From Bin22 sp965207275 (GTDB lineage: Bacteria; Chloroflexota; Dehalococcoidia; Lucifugimonadales; UBA3495), in the NCBI GenBank assembly GCA_965207275.1, contig CBDBMH010000002.1, forward strand, positions 186,001 to 250,000: a stretch of DNA of 64,000 nt, in the 5' to 3' direction. The notes under the pieces are model-generated. The model saw only the letters and a program-made list of their open reading frames with translations, made no database searches and was not told where the DNA came from. Position numbers and translations under genes: made by a program. Positions 55,873 to 64,000 of the stretch are shown here, piece after piece. Position 1 is the first letter of the stretch; every line of letters starts with the position of its first letter.

Positions 55873-56871
55873 ATGACCTTGATGAAGCTCGTAAGGTTTG
55901 CTGCCCTGATTGTGGTTGTTCTGTCCTTGGGCGGGTTGGCCTGCACCCAGGAAAAGCCCAATGGCGAAGCGGCCCCGGCCGTCGCTGGACACTCCACGGC
56001 CACTCCTGCGGTAAGTCCACCCACGACCGCTATCGAAATGCCGCCTACGACCGCCGCCCGGGTCCCACCAACGGACGCCGGAGCGGCAGCGCCGACGACG
56101 GCTGCAACCGCTACGGCAGAAACCGGACGGGAGCCGAGTGCGAGCGGCACGGGAGATTCGCTGGTGGTGCTGGCTTCGGACTCGGCGTCGTCGCCTTCGT
56201 GGGTGAGGCAGGGGAGCAGCGGGGGATTTCACCTGTCCCCGTTGCCCCAGACCACCGCCCGGGCGGGCAGCCTCACCGTTTCCGCCATAGGGCAGGTGGC
56301 CGTGGCCCCGGACGAAGCATACGTGGTGGTGATTCCGGAGAGGGACTATGGAATCTCTGGCCCCGAGCAGTTGACGGCGGAAGACCGCCAGGACATCCTC
56401 TCCAACCTGGCCGCCATCGGAATAGGCGAGGATGAGGTGGAGTTTGATCCGGTGTACCGGTACGAACCGCCCAATATTTCGGTGGAAGTTGATGTTGATG
56501 AGTACGCCGATGTCGGAGAGGCCGTGGTGGACGCGATAGAGAAGGTGGTGAGGAGGTCCGAGACCTTCGGCGTTAGGTTCGGCCTGTCCGATGAGAGCTG
56601 CGACTTGGCCGTATCCCTGGCCCGCCGGGAGGCGGCGCCGGCGGCGGAGAAGGCCGCCGTGGACCTGGCCGACGCCCTGGAGTTGGCCCTGGGAGAAGTG
56701 GTGGGGGCGCTGGAATACCCGTTGCAGAATGTGCCCTACGGGTTGCCCAGCACGTACGCCGTGTCCTGTAGCGGTCAGAGCAGTCACTCCTACGGTCCCC
56801 TGCTGCCCTTTGACTCGAAACCGGAGGTGGAGGTCTCGGTAGGCCTGCAGGTGTCCTACCGGATCCCTTAG
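55873..56871 (+). CDS. SIMPL-domain lipoprotein
   Basis: 332 aa from the ATG at 55873 (AGGTGA 4 nt upstream). The lipoprotein signal is FAALIVVVLSLGGLACT (lipobox LAC). A Thr/Pro/Ala-rich linker covers residues ~25-120. The SIMPL (DUF541) domain follows: SLTVSAIGQVAVAPDEAYVVV, then DILSNLAAIGIGEDEVEFD, SVEVDVDEYADVGEAVVDAIEKV and RREAAPAAEKAAVDLADALELALGEVVGALE. SIMPL proteins are secreted or envelope proteins forming ring assemblies in some bacteria; here it should be lipid-anchored at the outer face of the membrane. It stands alone. Confidence 0.88.
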   Translation: MTLMKLVRFAALIVVVLSLGGLACTQEKPNGEAAPAVAGHSTATPAVSPPTTAIEMPPTTAARVPPTDAGAAAPTTAATATAETGREPSASGTGDSLVVLASDSASSPSWVRQGSSGGFHLSPLPQTTARAGSLTVSAIGQVAVAPDEAYVVVIPERDYGISGPEQLTAEDRQDILSNLAAIGIGEDEVEFDPVYRYEPPNISVEVDVDEYADVGEAVVDAIEKVVRRSETFGVRFGLSDESCDLAVSLARREAAPAAEKAAVDLADALELALGEVVGALEYPLQNVPYGLPSTYAVSCSGQSSHSYGPLLPFDSKPEVEVSVGLQVSYRIP

Positions 56872-57230
56872 GGATTCTTGGAGTGGCGTTGGCCCGCTTG
56901 AGCAATCAACGCTAGGACATGTCGTGCTGGGTCTCCGGGACTGGTATGGTGCTGCGGCAACCGGCCGACTGGCAACCGTAGGCCGGGCCAGCGTAACCTT
57001 CGAGGCAGCCCACGAACTTCCCGATGGAAGCGAGGCGTACAGCGCTGCGGCTACCCCTGCCGGAAAGGGTGGAATAAGAACCACTCATTGCCACCCTTAC
57101 GCCCGGCGCTTAAGCGAACGGCAGTGGCAGGTCAGTGGCAATCGCAGGATTAGGCTGGATCGTGCGGTTCAGGCCCACACGCTGCTGGCTGGAGTCCGTC
57201 TTGGCAGGTTCCGTTAGGAGATACCCTTGT
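56872..57230. other. Non-coding gap between convergent genes
   Basis: Lies between the SIMPL gene (plus) and the aspartic-protease pair (minus). No gene, repeat or clear terminator was identified. Confidence 0.4.
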
Positions 57231-57602
57231 CTACTCTCCGGCCTGGATGATGACGCGCCCGGCGTCCCGAACCTCGACGCTCAGGTCGTGCCCGTCCAGG
57301 AGCAGCATACCCACCAGTGGGGTGCTGCCGGTCGCATCGGCCTCAATGTCTCGCGGTTGGCTGTCCCACAGCACAATCACGCTGTAGACGTCGAATTCCA
57401 CCTCGGCGTCGTTGGCCAAGTAGGCGTGCCCATTGCCCCGAAAGTCCAATCCCAATTCCGCCGTCAATGCTGGCGGCAAGGTCAAGTACCCGCTGTAGCC
57501 GGTGTCTATTACGGCTTCGACCTCCCTGACCTGCCCATCCGGTCCTCGCAGAGGCAAAGTCACCACCGCTTCAAGGGCAGCATTCACCACGCCTTCGATC
57601 AC
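57231..57602 (-). CDS. Clan AA (retropepsin-like) aspartic protease
   Basis: 123 aa. AVIDTGYSGYLTLPPALTAELGL contains the catalytic DTG motif with the flanking strand pattern, and PLVGMLLLDGHDLSVEV is the following flap/ILG-like element. This is one retropepsin-type half that would act as a dimer. Its start overlaps the stop of the small upstream gene by 4 bp. Pairs like this occur as two-gene cassettes in cyanobacteria and Chloroflexota (recognition from memory) and may be toxin-antitoxin-like. Substrate unknown. Confidence 0.82.
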   Translation of the reverse strand: MIEGVVNAALEAVVTLPLRGPDGQVREVEAVIDTGYSGYLTLPPALTAELGLDFRGNGHAYLANDAEVEFDVYSVIVLWDSQPRDIEADATGSTPLVGMLLLDGHDLSVEVRDAGRVIIQAGE

Positions 57603-57877
57603 CCGATCCTCCGCAGGGACCCGGCCCCGAAGCTGCGCAGCGCCCGGTATCCCACCCGGACCAGCCAGACATCCCTGACCTCGGGCTGCTGAGCCCGGAG
57701 GCGGTCCGTTGCGACAATTACGTTCTCGCCAATGGCCCAGCCTCCGCTATCCACGTCAATGGCGACGATCTCTCCGTGGTGGTCTGTTTCGACCCTCGAC
57801 CGGATGTTACGCTCGTATATCCCGTCGCCAAGGCGGTGCGTTTCCTCCCTGGGTCGGGTTGGCGCGTTCACTGTCAT
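57599..57877 (-). CDS. Small partner protein of the aspartic protease
   Basis: About 92 aa. The pattern IYERNIRSRVETDHHGEIVAIDVDSGGWAIGENVIVATDRLRAQQPEVRDVWLVRVGYRAL matches small proteins that commonly precede clan AA proteases. A beta-rich GEIVAIDV.SG.W.IG core is visible. Start choice is uncertain: GTG 57880, ATG 57877 or a later GTG. The 4-bp overlap with the protease gene indicates translational coupling; it may be the inhibitor or substrate (inference). Confidence 0.7.
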   Translation of the reverse strand: MTVNAPTRPREETHRLGDGIYERNIRSRVETDHHGEIVAIDVDSGGWAIGENVIVATDRLRAQQPEVRDVWLVRVGYRALRSFGAGSLRRIG

Positions 57878-58023
57878 CACCCCCGTGCTGGCCTGCTTCC
57901 GTGGCTGTCATTCTACATTGCCGGGCGCCTCTCGGACAACGGAATCGCCACTCCCCAGCAGGGTCTTTTCATTTTCTGAAAGGAGCCTTAAAGTTGCGGT
58001 GAAGACGTGAGGAGGTGGGGAAG

Positions 58024-58800
58024 ATGAGGTTGAGAGAAGCCTTGGATGGAGTTCCGGACCACCGGAGCCGGCAAGGCCAGCGCCATCCATTGGGAGCGGT
58101 ATTGAGTCTGTCGGTTTGCGCCATGCTATGTGGCGCCCGCAGCCTTTACGCCATTGCGCAATGGGGCCGGGACCAGGGAACCGCCGCTGGACAGGAACTG
58201 GGTTTCCCGCTGGGGAGAACGCCCTGCGTAGCCACGCTGCACCGGGTGTTCAAGGGTCTGGAGGTGGAAGCCTTTGAAGGGGTGCTGCGGGAATGGGTGC
58301 GAGATAGTGGGGTGGACCTGGGCTCCGTGGTGTCAATAGATGGGAAGACGTTGCGGGGGATACATGGTGAGGAACTGCCTGGGGTGCACCTGGTATCAGC
58401 CTACGCCACTGAGGGCGGGGCGGTGCTGAGCCAGGCAGCCACGGTGGGCAAGGGTCAGGAATTGGCAGCGGCCCAAGAGGTGTTGGGGCAGATTCCCCTG
58501 GAAGGGAGGATAGTGGTGGCGGACGCTCTGCTGACCCAACGGGAGGTGTGCCAGCAGATTGTAGCCGGCGGCGGGGATTACCTGTTGCCGGTGAAGGAAA
58601 ATCAGCCTGCATTGCGCCAGGACCTGGTGGAAGTATTTTCCCCCACTGGAAGCTGAGCCACCGGGAACGAAGACACCCTTCAGGACGCCGCGGCCCGCGT
58701 GGATCAAACTCTCTTCCCCGGTTCCAACCTGGAGACCATCACACAGCGGGGCATCCTGCTGACACGTGGCTGCCGCCGGCGCCGGAAGCCTGGGAAAGGC
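58024..58800 (+). pseudogene. ISAs1 family transposase, truncated and frameshifted
   Basis: The ATG at 58024 has GAGGAGGTGGGG upstream. The intact first 211 codons show the N-terminal DDE_Tnp_1-associated domain (GVPDHRSRQGQRHPLGAVLSLSVCAMLCGARSLYAIAQWG), the first catalytic Asp in VVSIDGKTLRG, and VVADALLTQREVCQQIV with YLLPVKENQPAL. After DLVEVFSP a shift at TTTTCCCCCACT leads to a stop. Recognisable coding (TLQDAAARVDQTLF, NLETITQRGILL) continues out of frame to about 58800, then ends. The second half, including the Glu domain, is missing, so the gene is dead. Confidence 0.82.
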
Positions 58801-59231
58801 CGTCATTGGGGCGACTGGTCAAGGTGCAACCTTTCCGGTAGAGCGGTTTCCGGGGTTTCCTGTAAGGGAGCCACAAACAAATGTGAATGCAGCGGATTTC
58901 CTCCTTCTCAGCCTTGTCTGACCCCAAAAGCCCGCTGGATTGCATTTCGTTGCAGAAATTGGGCCTTTCCGGAGAGAGACACCGGCCCTGCGGCGGAGGG
59001 CGGAAAAGCCGCTGGCACGTATGACACGCCGGAATTGGCCTGTAAATGAAACGCGATGACATGATGAGAAGCGGGGACGTGAGATTGTTGACCAAGGCGG
59101 AAGCCCGCCGGGGCGGGTCAATGCTCATGAACATTGGCACATGTTCTCCGAGGGTCCGCCACCCTGATCACGCGCCTATTGCTGACACTTGTCGGCTGAC
59201 CGCCGTGCCTCCCGTCTGCTACGCTCGCTAC
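58801..59231. other. Non-coding remnant DNA
   Basis: Between the broken ISAs1 gene and the winged-helix fragment. No coding signature seen; probably the scar of several insertions. Confidence 0.4.
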
Positions 59232-59408
59232 ATGAGCGTCTCCGAGCGGGAACTGCTGCACCACCTGAGCCGGCTGCCCTTCGCGGACACGGCGGAACTG
59301 GCGATGATCACGGGGGAGGCCCACGTTGCCATCCACCGGGGGCTGGCCGGCATGCTGGTCGACGGCATCGTGGAGCGCGTCAGCCACGGGACGTCCCACC
59401 TGACTTGA
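59232..59408 (+). pseudogene. N-terminal fragment of a replication-relaxation-like gene
   Basis: 58 codons, MSVSERELLHHLSRLPFADT then AELAMITGEAHVAIHRGLAGMLVDGIVERVSHGTSHLT, matching the first winged helix of the protein at 18774 (LARLPFIDAGELALILGEPLATVHRALTNLLADSLAGRASHGTS). It stops at 59408 and the rest of the 570-aa protein is absent, so it is a truncated relic. Confidence 0.7.
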
Positions 59409-59466
59409 CGCGATTGCCCTGGCAGGCCACTGTGGGGCAATGCCAGCACATATTGAGAATGCGGGG

Positions 59467-61188
59467 TTAACGCGAGCCTTCCACCCGCACGGTCACGATG
59501 TCCAGGCCGTGGTATTTGCGGTGGCGCACCGAAGAGGCGTAGTGCCGCAGCAGGCGGAAGGATATTTCGGTTTCCTCCGGGACTTCGGATTGCCGGTTCA
59601 TATAGGCCAGCCGATCTTCCAGATTCTCGTCCGTCAGCGCCGCCAGGAATTCCATCTCCACTACCCCGGCGGACGGGCGCGCCAGGACGGCCAGGCGCCG
59701 GGGGCCGTCGCCCTCGAGTTCCTGCAACAGGCTGGAAAGCACTTCCTCGCCCACGAAGCGAAGCCGGTCGGCGGATGCCTCGTCCCATCCGGCCCGGGCC
59801 GCGGCGCGTCGGAGGAACTCGTCTATCCGGGGCAGAGCCGACATAGCCAGTTCCGTCTCCAGGCGTAGCCGCCGGGCGCTGCTCAGTTCCAGGAACGCTG
59901 TCATCAAGATGGCGGCCAGGGTCCCGCTGGCCAGTCCGTTGCCCAGCAGAGTGCCCCACACTCCGCCCACCAGTTCCGAGAAGAGGTCCTGGCTCTCCAG
60001 GCCTATTCCAACGGAGAGGGACACCGATACCACCAGCGCCTTCCGGTAATCAATCCCGTCCTGGAAGACCGTCCGCATACCCTCCACCAGAATCAGCCCC
60101 ATGATCATCATCAGGAACATCCCTATGACCGGATTGGGAACGGCCAGCAGGAAAGCGGCCACCTTGGGCAGAAAGGCCAGGGCAATCAGGATAGCTCCCA
60201 TGGCGTAGCCGGCGTTGCGGGCAGCGACCCCAGTGAAACTGACGATGGACACGGTGGCGCCTTCATAGGCTCCCGCGGGCGGCGTACCGGCGATTCCGCT
60301 CAATAGACTGCCCGCGCCGTTGGCGTTGATGGCGCCCTGAACCCGGCGGAAATCGGTGGCCCGCTCCCCGCGCCATGAGACCTGTTGCAGGGCGATGCCG
60401 CCGCCGATGGTCTTGAGGGCGCTGATCAGGGACACCACCAGGAACATGGGCAGAAGCGCCCAGAACTCCGCGCCGGGCGTCAGCTCTATCCCCGGCCAGC
60501 CGCCCGGCGGAACCCCAATCCAGGGCGCGTCAATGACACCCTGAAGGTCGTACATTCCCAGGCCGCCGGCCACCACGCAGCCTGCCGCGATTCCAACCAA
60601 GGGCGACCACAGCCGCAGTCTCCCGGTGGCCCGCAGTCCCAGGGCCGCGGTGACCGCCAGCGTCGCGCCGGCCGCCGCCACGCCCCCGGCTGCCGGGGCC
60701 CCCTCGGGGACGTCGGCAACACTCTCGAAGGCGATGGGTATGGTTATGGCCCCCACCAGGATCAACACGGTGCCGGAAACCGTGGGCGTGACAATCCGGC
60801 GCAGCAGGGGGAGCCAAGACGCCAGCAGGAACTGGAACAGCGAGGAAACGATAACCAGGGCGGATAGCAGGGATGGCCCGCCATAGGTCAGAGCTGTCCG
60901 GCAGACCGCGATGTAGACCGGCGTCGTGCCGGTGAAGAACAGGTGGCCGGAGCCGAACCTCCCGATGACGCCCGACTGCGCGGCGGTAACCCCCCCGTTG
61001 ATTATCAGCGCGGTGAAAATGGCCCAACTCAGGTACCGCTCGCCATGCGTGTCTCCCAACAGACTGACCGACACCAGCAGCGGAGTCTGCACCAGGATGA
61101 ACATGGCCCCCTGAAGCCCCACGGCCAGGGACACCAGCGGGGGACAAGGCTCATCCGGCTCGTAGACGATGTTTTCTCGGGAGGCCAA
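59467..61188 (-). CDS. NCS2 (xanthine/uracil-type) permease with C-terminal HATPase-like region
   Basis: 573 aa. Residues ~15-430 carry the 12-14 membrane helices of SLC23/NCS2 nucleobase transporters, with the QTPLLVSVSLLG start, GRFGSGHLFFTGTTPVYIAV in TM3 and GGGIALQQVSWRG, GSLLSGIAGTPPAGAYEGATVSIVSFTGVAARNAGY near TM8-9 as substrate-binding half helices. The last ~135 aa (LPRIDEFLRRAAARAGWDEASADRLRFVGEEVLSSLLQELEG) resemble an RsbW-like HATPase, though the N-box Asn is not seen. The substrate is not certain from sequence. Such fusions may couple transport to signalling. Confidence 0.83.
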   Translation of the reverse strand: MASRENIVYEPDEPCPPLVSLAVGLQGAMFILVQTPLLVSVSLLGDTHGERYLSWAIFTALIINGGVTAAQSGVIGRFGSGHLFFTGTTPVYIAVCRTALTYGGPSLLSALVIVSSLFQFLLASWLPLLRRIVTPTVSGTVLILVGAITIPIAFESVADVPEGAPAAGGVAAAGATLAVTAALGLRATGRLRLWSPLVGIAAGCVVAGGLGMYDLQGVIDAPWIGVPPGGWPGIELTPGAEFWALLPMFLVVSLISALKTIGGGIALQQVSWRGERATDFRRVQGAINANGAGSLLSGIAGTPPAGAYEGATVSIVSFTGVAARNAGYAMGAILIALAFLPKVAAFLLAVPNPVIGMFLMMIMGLILVEGMRTVFQDGIDYRKALVVSVSLSVGIGLESQDLFSELVGGVWGTLLGNGLASGTLAAILMTAFLELSSARRLRLETELAMSALPRIDEFLRRAAARAGWDEASADRLRFVGEEVLSSLLQELEGDGPRRLAVLARPSAGVVEMEFLAALTDENLEDRLAYMNRQSEVPEETEISFRLLRHYASSVRHRKYHGLDIVTVRVEGSR

Positions 61189-61573
61189 AGGGTACCCCCT
61201 ACTCCACGTTCGGCGGCGGCGTTGCCAGGGTGATCGCGGGAATCCGGTGCGTTATCATAGGGCCAAGCGATCATAACGCCGGTATGACAGCAGTCGTACG
61301 GGATATTCCAGCGGACACAAGCGCAAAATGGTCTGCGCTCAATCTGAGCCGTGGGCGCCTGACGTACTCCATGTGATCCACGAAGCCGGCGATCACCCTG
61401 GAATGCGCCACTGCTGCTTCTGCCACGGCTTGAGAGCGTTTCTTCCGTCGCAACCCGAACCGGACTCCTCCATGCGCGGTCCAAACGACGCTTCACGGCA
61501 ACACAAACCGGCGCCGACATACCATCCTAAGCCGGGATCCTGGTCCGTCGCCAAAGTCAGGTTTGACCGATTG
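61189..61573. other. Non-coding gap
   Basis: Upstream of the permease and downstream of the RidA gene, both on the minus strand. No gene or clear hairpin found. Confidence 0.4.
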
Positions 61574-62044
61574 CTAGCGCTCCACCTCTACAACCATTTC
61601 TATCTCCACCGGCATATCTCCGGGCAGGGTGGACATGCCCGCTGCGGAACGGGCGTGGCGGCCCCGCTCCCCGTACAGGCTGATCAGCAGGTCTGACGCG
61701 CCGTTGGCGACCCTAGGGATGTCGCGGAAGCCGGGGTCGGCGTTGATCATGCACAGTAGCTTGACCACCCGCTTCAGCTTATCCAGGTCTCCTATCTCCT
61801 CTTTCAGGTTGGTCAGCAGGTGCAGCATCGCCAGGCGCGCGCAGTCGCATCCCTGATCTATGGTCAGGTCTGACCCCAGCTTCCCCACGTGGAGCGGGGC
61901 GCCGTCGGGCAGATCAGGGCCTGTGCCCGACAGACTCACCAGGCTGCCGGTGCGCACGGCGGGGATGTAGTTGCCCCGCTGGGTGCGCCGGGGCGGTGGG
62001 AGTTCATAGCCCAACTCCTTCAACCTGTTCTCCACTTCTGGCAT
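61574..62044 (-). CDS. RidA family protein (YjgF/YER057c/UK114)
   Basis: 156 aa from the ATG at 62044 (GAAGGAGT 7 nt upstream). LKELGYELPPPRRTQRGNYIPAVRTGSLVSLSGTGPD is the usual start, and GERGRHARSAAGMSTLPGDMPVEIEMVVEV the usual end, with the conserved Arg in GRHARSA. It resembles the RutC/YjgH-like subgroup. Such proteins deaminate reactive enamine/imine intermediates or act in nucleobase breakdown. It lies upstream of the NCS2 permease on the same strand, consistent with a nucleobase-linked role (inference). Confidence 0.88.
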   Translation of the reverse strand: MPEVENRLKELGYELPPPRRTQRGNYIPAVRTGSLVSLSGTGPDLPDGAPLHVGKLGSDLTIDQGCDCARLAMLHLLTNLKEEIGDLDKLKRVVKLLCMINADPGFRDIPRVANGASDLLISLYGERGRHARSAAGMSTLPGDMPVEIEMVVEVER

Positions 62045-62094
62045 GAGAAATACTCCTTCATTGGCATTGACCATCTGTCTCGGGCACTATGATA

Positions 62095-62636
62095 CTATGC
62101 AGCCTCACCCCGAATCCACCGAAGAGATGAAGGTGGCGGTAACCGGCTCGGCGATGTCGATGGGTTGATGAGTCCCTGCACCAATCGGTCCCTGACCAGC
62201 CTGGCCCGGTGGAGCTCCCCGGTGGAGTCAAATCGCCAGTACTCGGGTATCCCCAGACTCCCGCAGAACTCCCGCTTCTCCCCCGCGTCGACGTGGCCGG
62301 TGCCCTTCGACGCTATCTCCAGGACCCGGTCCGGCGGTTTCCCCTGTTGGGAGACAACGTACCGGTTGGTCTCCTGGTACAGCATAGGGTCCACGCCGAA
62401 GGCCACCAGCAGGTCGGGATACTCCATCCCGACGCCGAGCCGGTCGGTGAGGTACTTCTCAACGGACACGATGGTGGTTTCTGGGTTGCCCAGGAACTGC
62501 TTCATGTGGTGGTGCAGGCCGATCTCGCTGAGGTGCTCGGGGGATGTCATGTCGTCGGGCTCGCGTTCGGGGAGGTCCGGCAGGCGGAAGCGGCCCGGGC
62601 ATGGGATGTCCTAGCGGTGGCGTCGGAGGTGGTCAT
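62095..62636 (-). pseudogene. Uma2 endonuclease pseudogene (two frameshifts)
   Basis: A good start (ATG 62636, AGGTG upstream) reads MTTSDATARTS. It is out of frame with the body, RFRLPDLPEREPDDMTSPEHL...PETTIVSVEKYL, EYPDLLVAFGVDPMLY, DRVLEIASKGTGHVDAGEKREF and IPEYWRFDSTGELHRARL, which matches the Uma2 protein at 54286. A second shift near 62165 moves HQPIDIAEP out of frame. The body may still be made as a 151-aa piece from 62550 with the active-site D and E-x-K intact, but the gene looks inactive. Confidence 0.78.
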
Positions 62637-62836
62637 TTCGCACCTGACCGTCGTTGGCGATGGCCGATGGCTCACTTGCGGAACGGGACTTACACCTCGG
62701 TATTGTACACCAGGGTGCAATCCTCGGCCTGCTCACAAAAACGTGAAGGCGGATCAATATGAGGCCCCCGCCGGTCCGGGTCGCCATCACTGACAACTGC
62801 CCACTGACGACAGCCGTTTTCGCGTGTTACGCTAAC

Positions 62837-62990
62837 TCCATGGTCTTTTGACGCGCCCCAATCTTGGACGCCCCTGATGCGGCTGCCCTTCATCGGCAAC
62901 GGTGAACTGGCCCTCCCTGTGAGCAGGCCAGTGGGCACGACGCGCCGGGAGTTCACCGATCAGCTCAAAGGCAGTCGGCCCCCACCACAA
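62837..62990 (+). pseudogene. Possible second winged-helix relic
   Basis: Out-of-frame stretches MRLPFIGNGELALPVSRPVG and RREFTDQLKG resemble the LARLPFIDAGELALILGEPL...HRALTNLLA start of the replication-relaxation-like protein at 18774. Stops and shifts prevent translation. Low confidence; it lies 95 bp before the related partial gene. Confidence 0.35.
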
Positions 62991-63084
62991 GACCCGCTCG
63001 AATTTCATGCCTTGGAGGGCATCATGTGCCAGCAATTTCTCCTAGACAATGGAATGTTAGTCCCCAGCCTCAGGAGGAATTCAC

Positions 63085-64000
63085 TTGCAAGCGAAGCGGC
63101 CGGCAACGCCGGCGAAGACCAAGAACATCAAACCAGACCAGGCCGATCTCAACGACGCCATCCGCGAATACGTGCAGGCCCACCAGCGCAGGCACGGGCA
63201 GAAGCAGACCGCCGAGAGCCTGGGGATGTCCCGCCACACCCTGTGGCGCTACCTGGAACGGGGCCACGGCGGACGCGCCGTGCCCGCCGCCGTCCTGGAC
63301 ACCGTGGGCCAGAGCACGCAGGCAATCGAGGCGGCCACGCTGGAGCTCATCATCGACCTGGAGGGGCTGCGTCCCGACCCGGCCCTGCGCTACCTGCGCC
63401 GGGGCCTGGAGGACGCGCTGCTGCTGCTGTGCGCCGCGCCCCTGGCCACCGTGGATGAACTCTCCCGCTTCGGACGGCTTCCCGCGTCCACCCTCCGCGA
63501 ACGGCTGGACAAGCTGGTCAAGCGCGGCCTGGTGGACACCGTGTCCCACCACCTGGGCGCGCTGGGGTCCCGCCCCCAGCGCCGGTACTTTCCCACGGAT
63601 AAAGGTGTCACGGCCGCCGGCGCCGCCACCCGGGGCCGCCGGCACATGCTGACGGCCTACCCGCTGTCCCGGCAGTGGTTCCGGCTGCTGGCGGAGCGGC
63701 TGGACGCCGTGGCCGTGCTCTACCGCGTGGCCGCCATGATCGCCGACGTCGACCCGAGACAGGAGGAGGTGCGGGTGGACCACCACCGCCGCGGCCCCTA
63801 CGACCTGCTGGTCACGCTGTCCGGGGGTCTCACCATCGGTATCATCCGCCAGGGACCGATGCTGCCCACGTCCAACCTGCGCTACCGGCTACGCAGCATC
63901 GAGCATCTGCGCAGCAACCAGAGGCCCTTTCTCACCTTGGTAGTTACCCAGGCCGACCAGGCCACCCGCCGGGCGATTCGCGCGCTGGGCGACCCGTCGG
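63085..64000 (+). CDS. Replication-relaxation-like winged-helix protein (3' truncated by window)
   Basis: Starts with TTG at 63085 (AGGAGG 7 nt upstream) and stays open to the right edge, so at least 305 aa. The N-terminal DLNDAIREYVQAHQRRHGQKQTAESLGMSRHTLWRYLERG is a helix-turn-helix. Then come DELSRFGRLPASTLRERLDKLVKRGLVDTV (winged helix) and SRQWFRLLAERLDAVAVLYRVAAMI, which aligns with SRQWLTLLMRRMDAVASVYRLAATL of the gene at 18774. The mixed domain YDLLVTLSGGLTIGIIRQGPMLPTSNLRYRLRSIEHLRSN follows the same way. Likely a mobile-element regulator or replication factor; the rest lies outside the window. Confidence 0.72.
   Translation, partial: MQAKRPATPAKTKNIKPDQADLNDAIREYVQAHQRRHGQKQTAESLGMSRHTLWRYLERGHGGRAVPAAVLDTVGQSTQAIEAATLELIIDLEGLRPDPALRYLRRGLEDALLLLCAAPLATVDELSRFGRLPASTLRERLDKLVKRGLVDTVSHHLGALGSRPQRRYFPTDKGVTAAGAATRGRRHMLTAYPLSRQWFRLLAERLDAVAVLYRVAAMIADVDPRQEEVRVDHHRRGPYDLLVTLSGGLTIGIIRQGPMLPTSNLRYRLRSIEHLRSNQRPFLTLVVTQADQATRRAIRALGDPS

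Noticed and set aside
1..64000. tRNA or rRNA genes
   Set aside because: None recognised by eye (no clear acceptor/T-arm motifs with a cloverleaf); a covariance-model scan would be decisive.

Overview
The window is a high-GC (about 60%) bacterial chromosome segment. The gene style suggests an environmental Chloroflexota of the SAR202/Dehalococcoidia type: lipoproteins with a lone Cys lipobox, a very large secreted Calx-beta-type repeat protein, serine recombinase plus replication-relaxation modules, Uma2 nucleases, a PPOX flavoprotein and many decayed insertion sequences. No rRNA, tRNA or universal marker was found, so this placement is an inference from gene content only.

Layout. 1-6 kb: the end of an O-methyltransferase, a histidine phosphatase, a small Asn-rich protein with its own terminator, a sugar-nucleotide pair (UDP-glucose-type dehydrogenase coupled to an NAD-dependent epimerase) and a SurA-N-like secreted protein. 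6-12.7 kb: an IS256 relic, a membrane protein, then a 731-codon lipoprotein gene cut by a complete IS1380-like element (8016-9905, 24-bp perfect inverted repeats, 5-bp target duplication), followed by a DUF6226 gene. 13-15.9 kb: an HNH nuclease with two C-terminal membrane helices and an LRR lipoprotein. 15.8-20.5 kb (minus strand): a mobile-element module of large serine recombinase, ribbon-helix-helix protein, a 56-aa protein, an HTH/coiled-coil/TM protein and a replication-relaxation-like protein.

21.5-31.6 kb: a tightly packed type I restriction-modification operon. Between hsdM and hsdR it carries a zincin-like protein, an AlbA_2/HATPase protein, a nucleotidyltransferase-HsdS fusion interrupted by an in-frame TAG, an unknown protein and a DUF433/DUF5615 toxin-antitoxin pair. 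32.3-34.9 kb: an intact second copy of the interrupted lipoprotein, followed by a truncated DUF6226 copy. 35-42.4 kb: a STAS protein, a large secreted protein with IPT/TIG-like domains, a small HNH gene whose ribosome binding site lies in a terminator-like hairpin, an IS630 element with a -1 frameshift, a histidine-decarboxylase remnant and two secreted proteins.

43.2-54 kb (minus strand): a 4-TM protein and a giant (about 3,100 aa) secreted protein. It has five exact-period 327-bp repeats near its 3' end and a 12-base poly-C tract between the best start codon and the signal peptide. As assembled, that start is out of frame, which suggests phase variation or a homopolymer assembly error. 54.2-64 kb: Uma2 nuclease, PPOX flavoprotein, SIMPL lipoprotein, an aspartic-protease pair, a broken ISAs1 transposase, an NCS2 permease fused to a C-terminal HATPase-like region, a RidA protein, a frameshifted Uma2 pseudogene and a replication-relaxation-like gene running off the right edge.

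The best candidates for unusual biology are the composite hsd operon with its nonsense-interrupted fused specificity gene, the possibly phase-variable giant surface protein, the HNH nuclease with membrane helices, and the mosaic lipoprotein duplication with an IS in one copy.
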